DNA of 64,000 nucleotides. It comes from an uncultured Pseudomonadota bacterium. Its GTDB lineage: Bacteria > Pseudomonadota > Gammaproteobacteria > Steroidobacterales > Steroidobacteraceae. This document shows, one piece after another, positions 36,051 through 43,717 of the stretch. Positions within the stretch are counted from its first letter, which is position 1. Each line of letters opens with the position of its first letter. The stretch is from positions 1-64,000 of the forward strand of contig CAMLGF010000009.1 of the NCBI GenBank assembly GCA_946479515.1, given 5' to 3'. The position numbers and the translations under genes were made by a program. Below the pieces are notes generated by a model. It made no database searches and was not told where the DNA came from. It worked only from the letters and a program-made list of their open reading frames with translations.

Positions 36051-36884
36051 TTGAGTTCCAAACATTCACCGCCGGCAGCGGCCGGCGATGCCGTCATCGA
36101 GGTGCATGACGTGCACTACTCGGTGGGGGGTCGAAAGATATTCGACGGCCTGAATCTCACTGCTCGCCGTGGGCGCATCACGGCGTTCATGGGCCCGTCC
36201 GGCACGGGCAAGACCACGTTGCTGCGGCTGATCACTGGCCAGGTGATGGCCGACAGCGGCAGCGTGCGCGTCTGGGGTCGAGAGGTGTCGAGCCTCTCCG
36301 GGCGCGAGATCTTCGAGCTGCGGCGCCGCATGGGCATGCTGTTTCAGAACGGCGCGCTGCTCACCGACGAGGACGTCTACGAGAACGTGGCTTTTCCCCT
36401 GCGTGCGCACACACGCCTGCCCGAATCGCTGATTCGCCAGCTGGTGTTGACCAAGCTGCACGCCGTGGGACTTCGCGGCGCCGCGCATCTCATGCCGGCG
36501 GAGCTCTCCGGCGGCATGGCGCGCCGCGCGGCGCTGGCCCGAGCCATCGTCATGGATCCCGACATCCTCATCTACGACGAGCCATTCGTCGGGCTCGACC
36601 CGATCTCCATGGGCGTGATCTGCCGGCTGATCAAGCAGATGAACGATGCGCTGGGCATCACCAGCATCGTCGTGTCGCACGACGTGCAGGAACTGTCGAC
36701 CATCGCGCACGAAAGCTTCCTGCTGTCCGGGGGCAGGGTGGTGGCCTCGGGTACACCCGACGAGCTCAATCGCAGCGATCTGGCCGAGGTCCGGCAATTC
36801 ATGGGCGGCCTCGATGACGGACCGGTGCCATTCCACTACCCGGCGCCGGACTACGCCACCGACCTGCTGGGGCCCGCGTCGTGA
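36051..36884 (+). CDS. mlaF: Mla lipid-transport ATPase MlaF
   Basis: A 277-residue ABC ATPase of the Mla inner-membrane complex, which moves phospholipids between the outer and inner membranes. Walker A GPSGTGKTT is at 48-56; the signature is LSGGMARRAALARA; Walker B ends LIYDEPFVGLDP; the H-loop is in VVSHDVQEL. The start is a TTG at 36051 with only weak AAGAG nearby. The frame is open further upstream but runs into the suf promoter. The stop overlaps the mlaE GTG by 4 bases. Confidence 0.93.
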   Translation: MSSKHSPPAAAGDAVIEVHDVHYSVGGRKIFDGLNLTARRGRITAFMGPSGTGKTTLLRLITGQVMADSGSVRVWGREVSSLSGREIFELRRRMGMLFQNGALLTDEDVYENVAFPLRAHTRLPESLIRQLVLTKLHAVGLRGAAHLMPAELSGGMARRAALARAIVMDPDILIYDEPFVGLDPISMGVICRLIKQMNDALGITSIVVSHDVQELSTIAHESFLLSGGRVVASGTPDELNRSDLAEVRQFMGGLDDGPVPFHYPAPDYATDLLGPAS

Positions 36885-37651
36885 CCGCCCTGGCGGATTC
36901 CCTGCCCGTGGCCTGGCTGCGCCGCATCGGCGCGATGACGCTGTTCTGCATGCAGATACTGGCGCGCGTGGTTCCCGCGTTCGCCAAGCCGGGTCTCATC
37001 GTGCGCCAGATCTACAACGCGGGCGCGCGTTCGCTGGTCATCGTCATGCTCTCGGGCCTGTTCGTCGGCATGGTGCTCGGGCTGCTGGGCTTCGACACCC
37101 TGCAGCGCTTCGGTTCGGAGGATTCGCTCGGCGTGCTGGCCGCGCTCGGCATGTTGAAGGTGCTGGGGCCGGTGCTGACCGCGCTGTTGTTCGCGGGGCG
37201 TGCCGGCACGTCGCTCACTTCCGAGATCGGCCTCATGAAGAGCACCGAACAACTCACGGCCATGCAGATGATGGCCGTGGACCCGATGCGCCACGTGGTG
37301 GCGCCGCGTTTCCTCGGTGGAGTGATCGCCATGCCGCTGCTCGCGGCCACGTTCAGCGTCATCGGGCTGTTCGGCGCGCAGCTCATCGGCGTGCAGCAGA
37401 TGGGTGTGGACGTCGGCGCGTTCTGGTCGCAGACGCAGGACGCCGTGGATCTTCACGACGTCAACGAGGGCATCGTCAAGAGCCTGGTGTTCGGCGTCGC
37501 CTGCAGCCTGATCGCCGTTTACGAGGGCTACCAGAGCGAACCCACGCCCGAAGGCGTGGGCCTCGCCACCACGCGCACCGTGGTCACTTCCTCAGTGATG
37601 GTGCTGCTGCTCAACTACCTGCTCACCGCGGCTTTCCTGACAACGAACTGA
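36881..37651 (+). CDS. mlaE: Mla permease MlaE
   Basis: A 256-residue MlaE/YrbE permease with about five membrane segments (about 15-35, 48-72, 85-110, 145-175, 200-225, 232-252 as candidates). It carries the family core GRAGTSLTSEIGLMKSTEQ and the C-terminal GVGLATTRTVVTSSV. It forms a homodimer with MlaF and the MlaD hexamer. It starts at a GTG overlapping the mlaF stop. Confidence 0.94.
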   Translation: MTALADSLPVAWLRRIGAMTLFCMQILARVVPAFAKPGLIVRQIYNAGARSLVIVMLSGLFVGMVLGLLGFDTLQRFGSEDSLGVLAALGMLKVLGPVLTALLFAGRAGTSLTSEIGLMKSTEQLTAMQMMAVDPMRHVVAPRFLGGVIAMPLLAATFSVIGLFGAQLIGVQQMGVDVGAFWSQTQDAVDLHDVNEGIVKSLVFGVACSLIAVYEGYQSEPTPEGVGLATTRTVVTSSVMVLLLNYLLTAAFLTTN

Positions 37652-37664
37652 TCGGATATCCGAC

Positions 37665-38186
37665 ATGAAAAACTCGCGCTCCCTGGAAATCGGTACTGGC
37701 CTGTTCGTGCTGCTCGGCTTCGCGGCGCTGGCCTTCCTCACCACGCAGCTGCCCGGTACGTCGGTGAAACTCGGTGGCGGCGACGGCGGCTACACGGTGA
37801 CGGCGAAGTTCGACAACGTCGGCGACCTCAAGCCGGGATCGCCGGTGACCATGGCAGGCGTGCGCATCGGCCGGGTCGAGTCAATCAGATTCGACCCCAA
37901 GGACTTCAAGGCCGCGGTGGAGCTTCGCATCGACGAGCAATTCAACGAAATCCCCGACGACAGCGATGCCAGCATCCAGACCGCGGGCCTGCTGGGCGGC
38001 AAGTACATCGGCATCGGCCCTGGCGGCTCGGAAACCTTCCTCCGGCCGGGCGGTCAAATCGAGTTCACGCAATCGGCCATCGTGCTCGAGAGCCTGGTCA
38101 ACAAGTTCTTCGCCAACATGGCGAGCAAGGGCAATGACGGGGAACAGAGCGCGCCTGCGCCGGCAGCGCCACAGGAGCAGAAATGA
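37665..38186 (+). CDS. mlaD: Mla substrate-binding MCE protein MlaD
   Basis: A 173-residue protein with an N-terminal membrane anchor (about 9-27) and one MCE domain (about 40-118; start YTVTAKFDNVGDLKPGSPV, then GVRIGRVESI and TAGLLGGKYIGI). It forms a hexameric periplasmic ring on MlaE. The C-terminal tail is Ala/Pro-rich. The stop overlaps the mlaC start. Confidence 0.95.
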   Translation: MKNSRSLEIGTGLFVLLGFAALAFLTTQLPGTSVKLGGGDGGYTVTAKFDNVGDLKPGSPVTMAGVRIGRVESIRFDPKDFKAAVELRIDEQFNEIPDDSDASIQTAGLLGGKYIGIGPGGSETFLRPGGQIEFTQSAIVLESLVNKFFANMASKGNDGEQSAPAPAAPQEQK

Positions 38187-38866
38187 TGATGTCGATGCAG
38201 CGGCTCGTTCAGGCTGGATTCATGGCTGGTTTGTTAGCCCTCGCCGGCGCGCCGGCGCAGGCCGAGTCCACCACCGACGGCAAGCCTGCGCCCGCCGCCG
38301 TGGATACCAGCGGTCCTTCGCAGCTCATCGAGAGCTCGGCCAACATCCTGCTGGCGGGCATCGACCAGCATCGTGAGGAATGGCGGAAGAATCCCGAAGG
38401 TCTGTACAAGCTAGTGGGTGAGACGCTGCTGCCGAACTTCGACACGGCCTATGCCGCGCAGCTGGTGCTCGGGCCGCACTGGCGAAAGGCCACGGCCGAT
38501 CAGCGCAAGCGCTTCGTGGATGCCTTCTACGACTCGCTGCTGTACACCTATGGCGATGCCATGGTCGGTTTCACCGCCGATCGCCTGAAAGTGTTTCCGA
38601 CCAAGGTCGATCCGGGGGCGGAGCGGGCCACGGTGCGATCCGAAGTGAAACGCTCCAATGGCACCAAGGTCGCCGTGAACTACAGCATGCGCAAGGTCAA
38701 TGGCGCGTGGAAGGCGTGGGACGTGGTCATCGACGGGATCAGCTACGTGAAGAGCTATCGCGAGGACTACGGCGCCGAAGTCCAACAGAAGGGTCTCGAT
38801 TCGGTCATTCAGCGTCTGGAAGCAAAGGCAGCCGCCGCCCGAGCCGGTACGCCGGCTTCACGCTGA
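38183..38866 (+). CDS. mlaC: periplasmic phospholipid-binding protein MlaC
   Basis: A 227-residue Ttg2/MlaC protein. It begins with a signal peptide (about 1-27, cleavage near AQA-ES), preceded by three successive methionine codons. The mature domain has LLPNFDTAYAAQLVLG, WDVVIDGISYVKSYR and GTKVAVNYSMRKVNG. It shuttles phospholipid between MlaA at the outer membrane and MlaFEDB. AGGAG lies 6 bases upstream of the ATG. Confidence 0.94.
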   Translation: MMMSMQRLVQAGFMAGLLALAGAPAQAESTTDGKPAPAAVDTSGPSQLIESSANILLAGIDQHREEWRKNPEGLYKLVGETLLPNFDTAYAAQLVLGPHWRKATADQRKRFVDAFYDSLLYTYGDAMVGFTADRLKVFPTKVDPGAERATVRSEVKRSNGTKVAVNYSMRKVNGAWKAWDVVIDGISYVKSYREDYGAEVQQKGLDSVIQRLEAKAAAARAGTPASR

Positions 38867-38875
38867 TCCACGCGA

Positions 38876-39223
38876 ATGTCGGACGGCACAACAGAGGCGG
38901 CGGCGAGCGCCGTGCGCGGCGAAGCTCGGGTCGCCGAGCTGCAGCCCGGGCGAGTGGCGGTCACCGGCGAGCTCACGTTCGCGAGCGCGCGCGAGGCGCG
39001 CCAGCTCGGCCTCACGGTGCTGGCGAGCTCACGTGCGGATCGCATCGTCGTCGATTGTGCCGGCGTGACGCGTGCCGATAGCGCCGGGCTTGCCGTGTTG
39101 CTCGACTGGCTCGCCTGGTCGCGTCGCCAGTCCCGCCCCGTGCATCTCGAGAATCTGCCGGACTCGCTCCTGGCCATCGCGCGCATCTCCGAGGTCGACG
39201 AGTTGCTCAGCAGCTCGGGCTGA
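38876..39223 (+). CDS. mlaB: STAS-domain protein MlaB
   Basis: A 115-residue STAS protein, the cytoplasmic regulator that stabilises MlaF. The core motif is DCAGVTRADSAGLAVLLDW, with the usual helix after the serine. It lies 9 bp after mlaC, completing mlaFEDCB in the E. coli order. mlaA is separate, at 42944-43717. Confidence 0.9.
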   Translation: MSDGTTEAAASAVRGEARVAELQPGRVAVTGELTFASAREARQLGLTVLASSRADRIVVDCAGVTRADSAGLAVLLDWLAWSRRQSRPVHLENLPDSLLAIARISEVDELLSSSG

Positions 39224-39227
39224 ACCG

Positions 39228-39247
39228 GCGGCGCTGATACGCGCCGC
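39228..39247. terminator. hairpin after mlaB, between convergent genes
   Basis: A perfect 7-bp stem (39228-39234 GCGGCGC with 39241-39247 GCGCCGC, loop TGATAC) is followed by repeated GATC. There is no T-tract. It lies in the 39-bp gap between mlaB and the convergent oxidase gene. Confidence 0.4.
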
Positions 39248-39262
39248 GATCGATCGATCGGC

Positions 39263-40417
39263 TCAATCCGGCACCAAGCTCTGACGGTCGATGTTGCGCG
39301 CATCGGTGGTGCCCGTCAGCGCCATGCTGATCTCGAGTTCCTTGCGAATGATGTCCAGGGCGAGCGCGACACCGGCTTCGCCATCCGCGGCGAGGCCGTA
39401 CAAAAAGGCCTTGCCGATGAGGCAGGCGCGCGCACCCAAGGCGAGGGCTTTCAATACGTCCTGGCCCGAGGTGATGCCGCCGTCCATGAGCACTTCGCAG
39501 CGCCCGGAGGCGGCGGCGACCACGGCGGGCAGCGCGGAAATGGTCGAGGTCGCGCTGTCGAGCTGACGGCCGCCGTGATTGGACACGACGATGGCGTCGA
39601 CCCCCGCCGACGTCGCGAGGCGGGCGTCGTCCGCATCGAGCACGCCTTTCACCAGCAGCTTGCCGGGCCAGCGCTCGCGCACCCAGGCGATGTCTTTCCA
39701 GGTGATGGCGGGGTTGAATTGCCGGCCGACCCATTCCGACAACGCGCCGATACCGTCCCTGGGGAAGAAGGCGGCCAGATTGCCGAGAGTCCGTCGCCGC
39801 CCTAACAACACGCCGCCGAGCCAGCGCGGCCGGCGGACGATTTCCCAGGCATTGCGCGCGGTGAGTCGTGCAGGCACCGACAGGCCGTTCTTCGGATCGC
39901 GCCGTCGCAGCGCCTGCAGGGGCAGGTCCAGGGTCAACATCAACGCCGAACATCGTGCCTCGCGCGCCCGCAAGATCAGTGCCTCGTTGAAGCCGCGGTC
40001 GCGCATGAGATACAGCTGGAACCAGAATGTGCCTTCGACGGCCGCGCGAACGTCTTCGAGCGCGCAGATCGACATGGTGCTCAGGCAGAAGGGGATGCCG
40101 GCACGTTGCGCGGCGCGCGCCGCATGGATCTCCCCGTCGCGGTGGAAGAAGCCGGTGAGTCCGGTGGGCGCGAGCGCCACGGGCAGGTTCCAGTGCTCGC
40201 CGAGCACAGTCGTGCCCACGGACAGCCGCGATACGTCGACCATCACCCGTTGCCGCAGCCGAACGGCACGCAAGTCGTCGCGATTGCGGTGCCAGGTCAG
40301 CTCGTCATACGAGCCGCGATCGATGTAGTCGAACAGGGCGCGCGGAATGCGCCGGCGAGCGAGGGCTCGCAGGTCTTCGATGGAGTTGGAGTGGGGAAGG
40401 GGGGAAAATGGGGACAT
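39263..40417 (-). CDS. FMN-dependent alpha-hydroxyacid oxidase/dehydrogenase (LldD-like)
   Basis: A 384-residue FMN barrel enzyme oxidising an L-2-hydroxyacid. The catalytic His is in VVSNHGGRQLD; other family motifs are RALFDYIDRGSYDE, APTGLTGFFHRDGE, DGGITSGQDVLKALALGA and KAFLYG. L-lactate is the likeliest substrate, given the neighbouring hydrolase expected to release lactate; mandelate or glycolate cannot be excluded. The ATG and first six codons (MSPFSP) come from the inverted-repeat element at 40401-40513, which also supplies AAGGGA 8 bases upstream. No other in-frame ATG precedes the conserved domain. Confidence 0.88.
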   Translation of the reverse strand: MSPFSPLPHSNSIEDLRALARRRIPRALFDYIDRGSYDELTWHRNRDDLRAVRLRQRVMVDVSRLSVGTTVLGEHWNLPVALAPTGLTGFFHRDGEIHAARAAQRAGIPFCLSTMSICALEDVRAAVEGTFWFQLYLMRDRGFNEALILRAREARCSALMLTLDLPLQALRRRDPKNGLSVPARLTARNAWEIVRRPRWLGGVLLGRRRTLGNLAAFFPRDGIGALSEWVGRQFNPAITWKDIAWVRERWPGKLLVKGVLDADDARLATSAGVDAIVVSNHGGRQLDSATSTISALPAVVAAASGRCEVLMDGGITSGQDVLKALALGARACLIGKAFLYGLAADGEAGVALALDIIRKELEISMALTGTTDARNIDRQSLVPD

Positions 40418-40513
40418 GCCTAATTTCCCTTGTCACATTCGACCGGTCGACGACAGAACCGAGCTGCTTCGCCGAATGTGACAAGGGAAATTAGGCATGT
40501 CCCCATTTTCCCC
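40401..40513. repeat. 113-bp inverted-repeat element (41-bp perfect arms)
   Basis: The left arm (40401-40441) and right arm (40473-40513) are perfect 41-bp reverse complements around a 31-base loop. Each arm, read outward, contains AAGGGA, eight bases, then ATG and codons for SPFSP. So each end carries a Shine-Dalgarno and start codon pointing away from the element. It encodes no protein and sits between the FAH-hydrolase stop and the oxidase. It resembles REPIN- or MITE-like non-autonomous elements; whether it recurs elsewhere in the genome cannot be seen. Confidence 0.9.
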
Positions 40514-40538
40514 TCTCTCCCCCCTCTCCCCCTTCCCT

Positions 40539-41384
40539 CTAAGCCGCCGCGACCGCCTGTCGCTGCGTGCCGAGCTTCTCGATGCCCAGCTCCATGACAT
40601 CGCCGGGATTCAGGAAAACGGGCTCGGGCTTGATACCCATTCCGACGCCCGGCGGAGTGCCGGTGGTGATGACATCACCGGGGTGCAGGCTCATGAACTG
40701 CGACAGATAGCTCACCAGGAATGCCGGCTTGAAAATCATCGTGCGCGTCGAGCCGTGCTGACGGCGCACGCCGTTGACGTCCAGCCACATCGACAGGTCC
40801 GCGGGATCGCCGACCTCATCGGCCGTCACCAGCCAGGGTCCGATCGGGCCGAAGGTGTCGCAACCCTTCCCCTTATCCCACTGCCCACCGCGTTCCAGCT
40901 GGAATGCCCGCTCGGACAGATCGTTGACGACGCAGTACCCGGCGATGTGCCGTGCTGCCTCGGCCTCGCTCACATAGCGAGTGACGCTGCCGATGACCAC
41001 GCCGAGTTCGACTTCCCAGTCCATCTTGGTGGAACCGCGCGGTTTCAGCACCGTGTCGTTCGGGCCGACGATGCAGCTCGTGGCCTTCATGAACACGATG
41101 GGCTCGGCCGGAATCTTCGCGCCGGTTTCCGCGGCATGATCGGCGTAATTCAGGCCGATGGCGATGAACTTGCCCACGGCGCCGACGCAGGGCCCGATGC
41201 GCTCGCCCGCGGGCAGGCGCGGCAGCGAGGCAGGATCGAGCGCGCGCAGCTTCGCCAGCGAGTCGGGCGACAGCGCCGCGCCGGCGACGTCGGGAATCAC
41301 CCCGCCGAGGTCGGCGATGCCACCGTCGGCGAGCATCATGCCCGGGCGCTCCGCGCCCGCGGAACCAGCACGAATAAGTTTCAA
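40539..41384 (-). CDS. FAH-family hydrolase (2,4-diketo-3-deoxy-sugar-acid hydrolase-like)
   Basis: A 281-residue fumarylacetoacetate-hydrolase-fold enzyme. The catalytic/metal core is IGLNYADHAAETG, WEVELGVVIG, GKGCDTFGPIGPW and the C-terminal GDVITTGTPPGVGMG. Relatives cleave 2,4-diketo-3-deoxy-L-fuconate or -rhamnonate into pyruvate and lactate, or act on ureidoglycolate. The start is a TTG (41382-41384) with GGGAGG five bases upstream. It lies 23 bp after the large UxaA-like gene. The sugar assignment is inferred. Confidence 0.87.
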   Translation of the reverse strand: MKLIRAGSAGAERPGMMLADGGIADLGGVIPDVAGAALSPDSLAKLRALDPASLPRLPAGERIGPCVGAVGKFIAIGLNYADHAAETGAKIPAEPIVFMKATSCIVGPNDTVLKPRGSTKMDWEVELGVVIGSVTRYVSEAEAARHIAGYCVVNDLSERAFQLERGGQWDKGKGCDTFGPIGPWLVTADEVGDPADLSMWLDVNGVRRQHGSTRTMIFKPAFLVSYLSQFMSLHPGDVITTGTPPGVGMGIKPEPVFLNPGDVMELGIEKLGTQRQAVAAA

Positions 41385-41407
41385 TGAACCTCCCTCGTCG
41401 CGCCGCG

Positions 41408-42595
41408 TCAGGCCGCCGGCAGGCAGGCCGGCCCGATGGGCTCGAATTGCTTGTAAGTCAGGATGAATTCCTGGTGCCCCAGGGCTTCGGATTTCGACGG
41501 CTGCCCGGCGGCCACGCTCTTGACGAGGTCGAAGATCTCCCGGCCCACCTCGTCGAGCCCGGCGCCCCGCAGGATGCGACCCGCGTTGACGTCCATGTCC
41601 TCGGACATGCGCTCGTAGGTGTCCGGGTTGGCACACACCTTGATGACCGGCGAGATCGCCGAGCCCACCACCGAGCCGCGGCCGGTGGTGAAGAGGATGA
41701 GGTGCGAGCCGCAGGCGATCAGCTCGACGATCTCGGCGTTGTCGGAAATGTTGGGGAAGCCGAAGCGCGGTTCGCCATCGGGCACCACGTCGAGTAGATA
41801 GAGCCCGCCGCGCGGCGGTATGTCTCCCGGCTTGATCAACCCGCTGATGGGCGAGGAGCCGGACTTGGAGTAGGCACCCATCGACTTCTCCTCGAGCGTG
41901 GTCAAGCCGCCCTCGGCATTGCCGGGAGCGAAGCTGCCGTAACCCATGATCCGATAGTAGTTGGCCGCTTTCTCGACGCAGGCCTGGATTTCGCGTCCCA
42001 GCTCGGGCGTCACGGCGCGCGAGGCCATGACGCGCTCGCAGCCGATCAGCTCGCCGGTTTCCTCGAAGATGCAGGCCGTACCGTTCTCGATGAGCCAGTC
42101 GAAGCAGCGGCCAACCGCGGGGTTGGCGGTGATGCCGCTGGTGCCATCCGAACCTCCGCACACGGTGCCGACCACCAGTTCGTCGAGCGCCATGGGCACG
42201 GGCGTCTGCCGGGCGATCTCGGCGCGCATCCTCGCCACTCGCTCCAGGCCGGCGTTCAGCGTGCGGGTGGTGCCGCCGGTCTGCTGGATGACGAGCAGGT
42301 CCACGGGACGGCCGCTGGCCGCGATCGTGCGGCGCAGCTCTTCGCGGTTGAAGCTCTCGCAGCCGAGCGAGATGAGCAGCACGGCTCCCACGTTGGGGTG
42401 CGTGCACAGGCGCTTCATCATCTCGAGCGCGTATTGGTTCGGATAGCAGCCGGGAAACCCGATCAGGTGCACGTCATCGGCGCCGGATTTCTGCACGATG
42501 AGCCGCGACACATGGTGCGCGCACTCGACGAGATAGGCGACGGCCACCACGTTGCGGATGCCCTTGCGGCCGTCTTTGCGGAGAAAGCCCTGCAT
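41408..42595 (-). CDS. UxaA/GarD-family sugar-acid dehydratase, large (C-terminal) part
   Basis: A 395-residue protein matching the C-terminal catalytic part of altronate/galactarate dehydratases: GRKGIRNVVAV, HLIGFPGCYPNQ, LISLGCESFN, VCGGSDGTSGITANPAVG and ISPVIKVCANPDTYERM. It dehydrates a sugar acid to a 2-keto-3-deoxy acid. The N-terminal SAF part is a separate gene one base upstream (42597), as in Campylobacter fucose loci where UxaA is split. The substrate is unknown; fuconate or altronate are candidates. Confidence 0.88.
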   Translation of the reverse strand: MQGFLRKDGRKGIRNVVAVAYLVECAHHVSRLIVQKSGADDVHLIGFPGCYPNQYALEMMKRLCTHPNVGAVLLISLGCESFNREELRRTIAASGRPVDLLVIQQTGGTTRTLNAGLERVARMRAEIARQTPVPMALDELVVGTVCGGSDGTSGITANPAVGRCFDWLIENGTACIFEETGELIGCERVMASRAVTPELGREIQACVEKAANYYRIMGYGSFAPGNAEGGLTTLEEKSMGAYSKSGSSPISGLIKPGDIPPRGGLYLLDVVPDGEPRFGFPNISDNAEIVELIACGSHLILFTTGRGSVVGSAISPVIKVCANPDTYERMSEDMDVNAGRILRGAGLDEVGREIFDLVKSVAAGQPSKSEALGHQEFILTYKQFEPIGPACLPAA

Positions 42596-42596
42596 T

Positions 42597-42932
42597 TCAG
42601 TGTCCGTCCGACGCTTCGCGGGTGGTGGAGGGAAGATAGTCGCTTTTCAGGTTGTGCAGATGAACATGTTCGCCGCGCGATACGCGGCACTGCATCGAGC
42701 CGATGGGCGCGCCGTATTTGAGAACCTGGGATCCGGCGTCGATCGCCCGCCGGGCGAGCTTGTGTCCCAGTTCGACCGCCGCGGGGATGGTGAAGGAGTC
42801 GCCGTCGAGTTCGACCTGTTCGCCCGCGGCGATGTCGCGCCGTGCGACCACGATGTTGTCGTCCGGATGCAGCAGCAACAGCGGTGGCAACAAGCCGCCC
42901 TCGGGGTCATTGCGAGTCAAGTCCTGCTCCAT
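42597..42932 (-). CDS. UxaA-family SAF-domain protein, small (N-terminal) part
   Basis: A 111-residue SAF domain matching the N-terminus of altronate/galactarate dehydratase: LHPDDNIVVARRDIAAGEQV, HKLARRAI, QVLKYGAPIGS and HVHLHNLKSDY. It works with the downstream large subunit, separated from it by one base. It lies 11 bp after the mlaA stop on the same strand. Confidence 0.87.
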   Translation of the reverse strand: MEQDLTRNDPEGGLLPPLLLLHPDDNIVVARRDIAAGEQVELDGDSFTIPAAVELGHKLARRAIDAGSQVLKYGAPIGSMQCRVSRGEHVHLHNLKSDYLPSTTREASDGH

Positions 42933-42943
42933 GTCGGCATCGT

Positions 42944-43717
42944 CTATTGGGGTTGGGGCGGCGCGCCCGGATCCTCGGGCGCCGGCGCGGGCTCCTCGTT
43001 CAGCATCGATTCCTCGTCGAGCGGTTCGTCGGCGACGTCGCCGTCGCGCACCTTGAACTCGCGGCGCTGCAGCCAGGCGTTGCGCACGAACGCGTAGCGA
43101 TCGAAGCTCTGATCGAGCTCGTCGTCGAGGTCGAGCAGTCCGGCACGCAGATCGACGATCTCGACGGCCGTGATGAGATAGCGCGTGCTGTCGTCTTCGA
43201 GGTAGTGAGACGGGTCGGTGAACACATCCGGTACACGGCCGGCGCCGTCGCGCACGGTTGTGGGGCCCAGCAAGGGCACCATGAGATAGGGGCCGGAGGA
43301 CACTCCCCATTTGCCGAGCGTCTGGCCGAAATCCTCGTCGTTCTTGTCGAGACCGGCGTCCGTGGCCGGATCGAGCAGGCCGCCGAAGCCAAGCGTGGAA
43401 TTGAGCAGGAAACGCGCCGTGTCGTGGCCGGCGGCGGCCAGCTTGCCCTGCAGCGTGTCATTGACCAGCGTGGTCACGGTCTCGAGGTTGTCGAAGAAAT
43501 TGCTGACGCCCGTCCGCAGGAAACGCGGCATGACCTTGACGTAGGCACGGGCCGTGGGGCGCAGGATGGCACGATCGAGCGCGTCATTGACCTTGAAGGA
43601 AGCCCGGTTGAATCTTTCCCAGGGGTCGCGGGGATCGGGTTTGCCATTGCTCGAAGGGGGCAGGGACGCACAACCGGCCAGCACCATGCCGGCCGCCAGG
43701 AGAACCAGTTTTTTCAT
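42944..43717 (-). CDS. mlaA: outer-membrane lipoprotein MlaA (VacJ)
   Basis: A 257-residue lipoprotein with lipobox LAGC (C16). The MlaA core starts DPWERFNRASFKVNDALDRA and contains SNFFDNLETVTTLVNDTLQGK, FLLNSTLGFGGLLDPATDAG and GPYLMVPLLGPTTVRD. It forms the outer-membrane lipid-removing donut working with MlaC. The C-terminal tail is acidic and proline-rich. Its ATG overlaps the bepA stop (ATGA), so it is translated with the protease. A -10-like TACAAT also lies 6 bases upstream. Confidence 0.94.
   Translation of the reverse strand: MKKLVLLAAGMVLAGCASLPPSSNGKPDPRDPWERFNRASFKVNDALDRAILRPTARAYVKVMPRFLRTGVSNFFDNLETVTTLVNDTLQGKLAAAGHDTARFLLNSTLGFGGLLDPATDAGLDKNDEDFGQTLGKWGVSSGPYLMVPLLGPTTVRDGAGRVPDVFTDPSHYLEDDSTRYLITAVEIVDLRAGLLDLDDELDQSFDRYAFVRNAWLQRREFKVRDGDVADEPLDEESMLNEEPAPAPEDPGAPPQPQ

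Noticed and set aside
40497..41387. Plus-strand frame starting MSPFSPLSPLSP from the right end of the inverted repeat
   Set aside because: It runs antisense to the FAH hydrolase; its start is just the element's outward ATG and the body has no motif.
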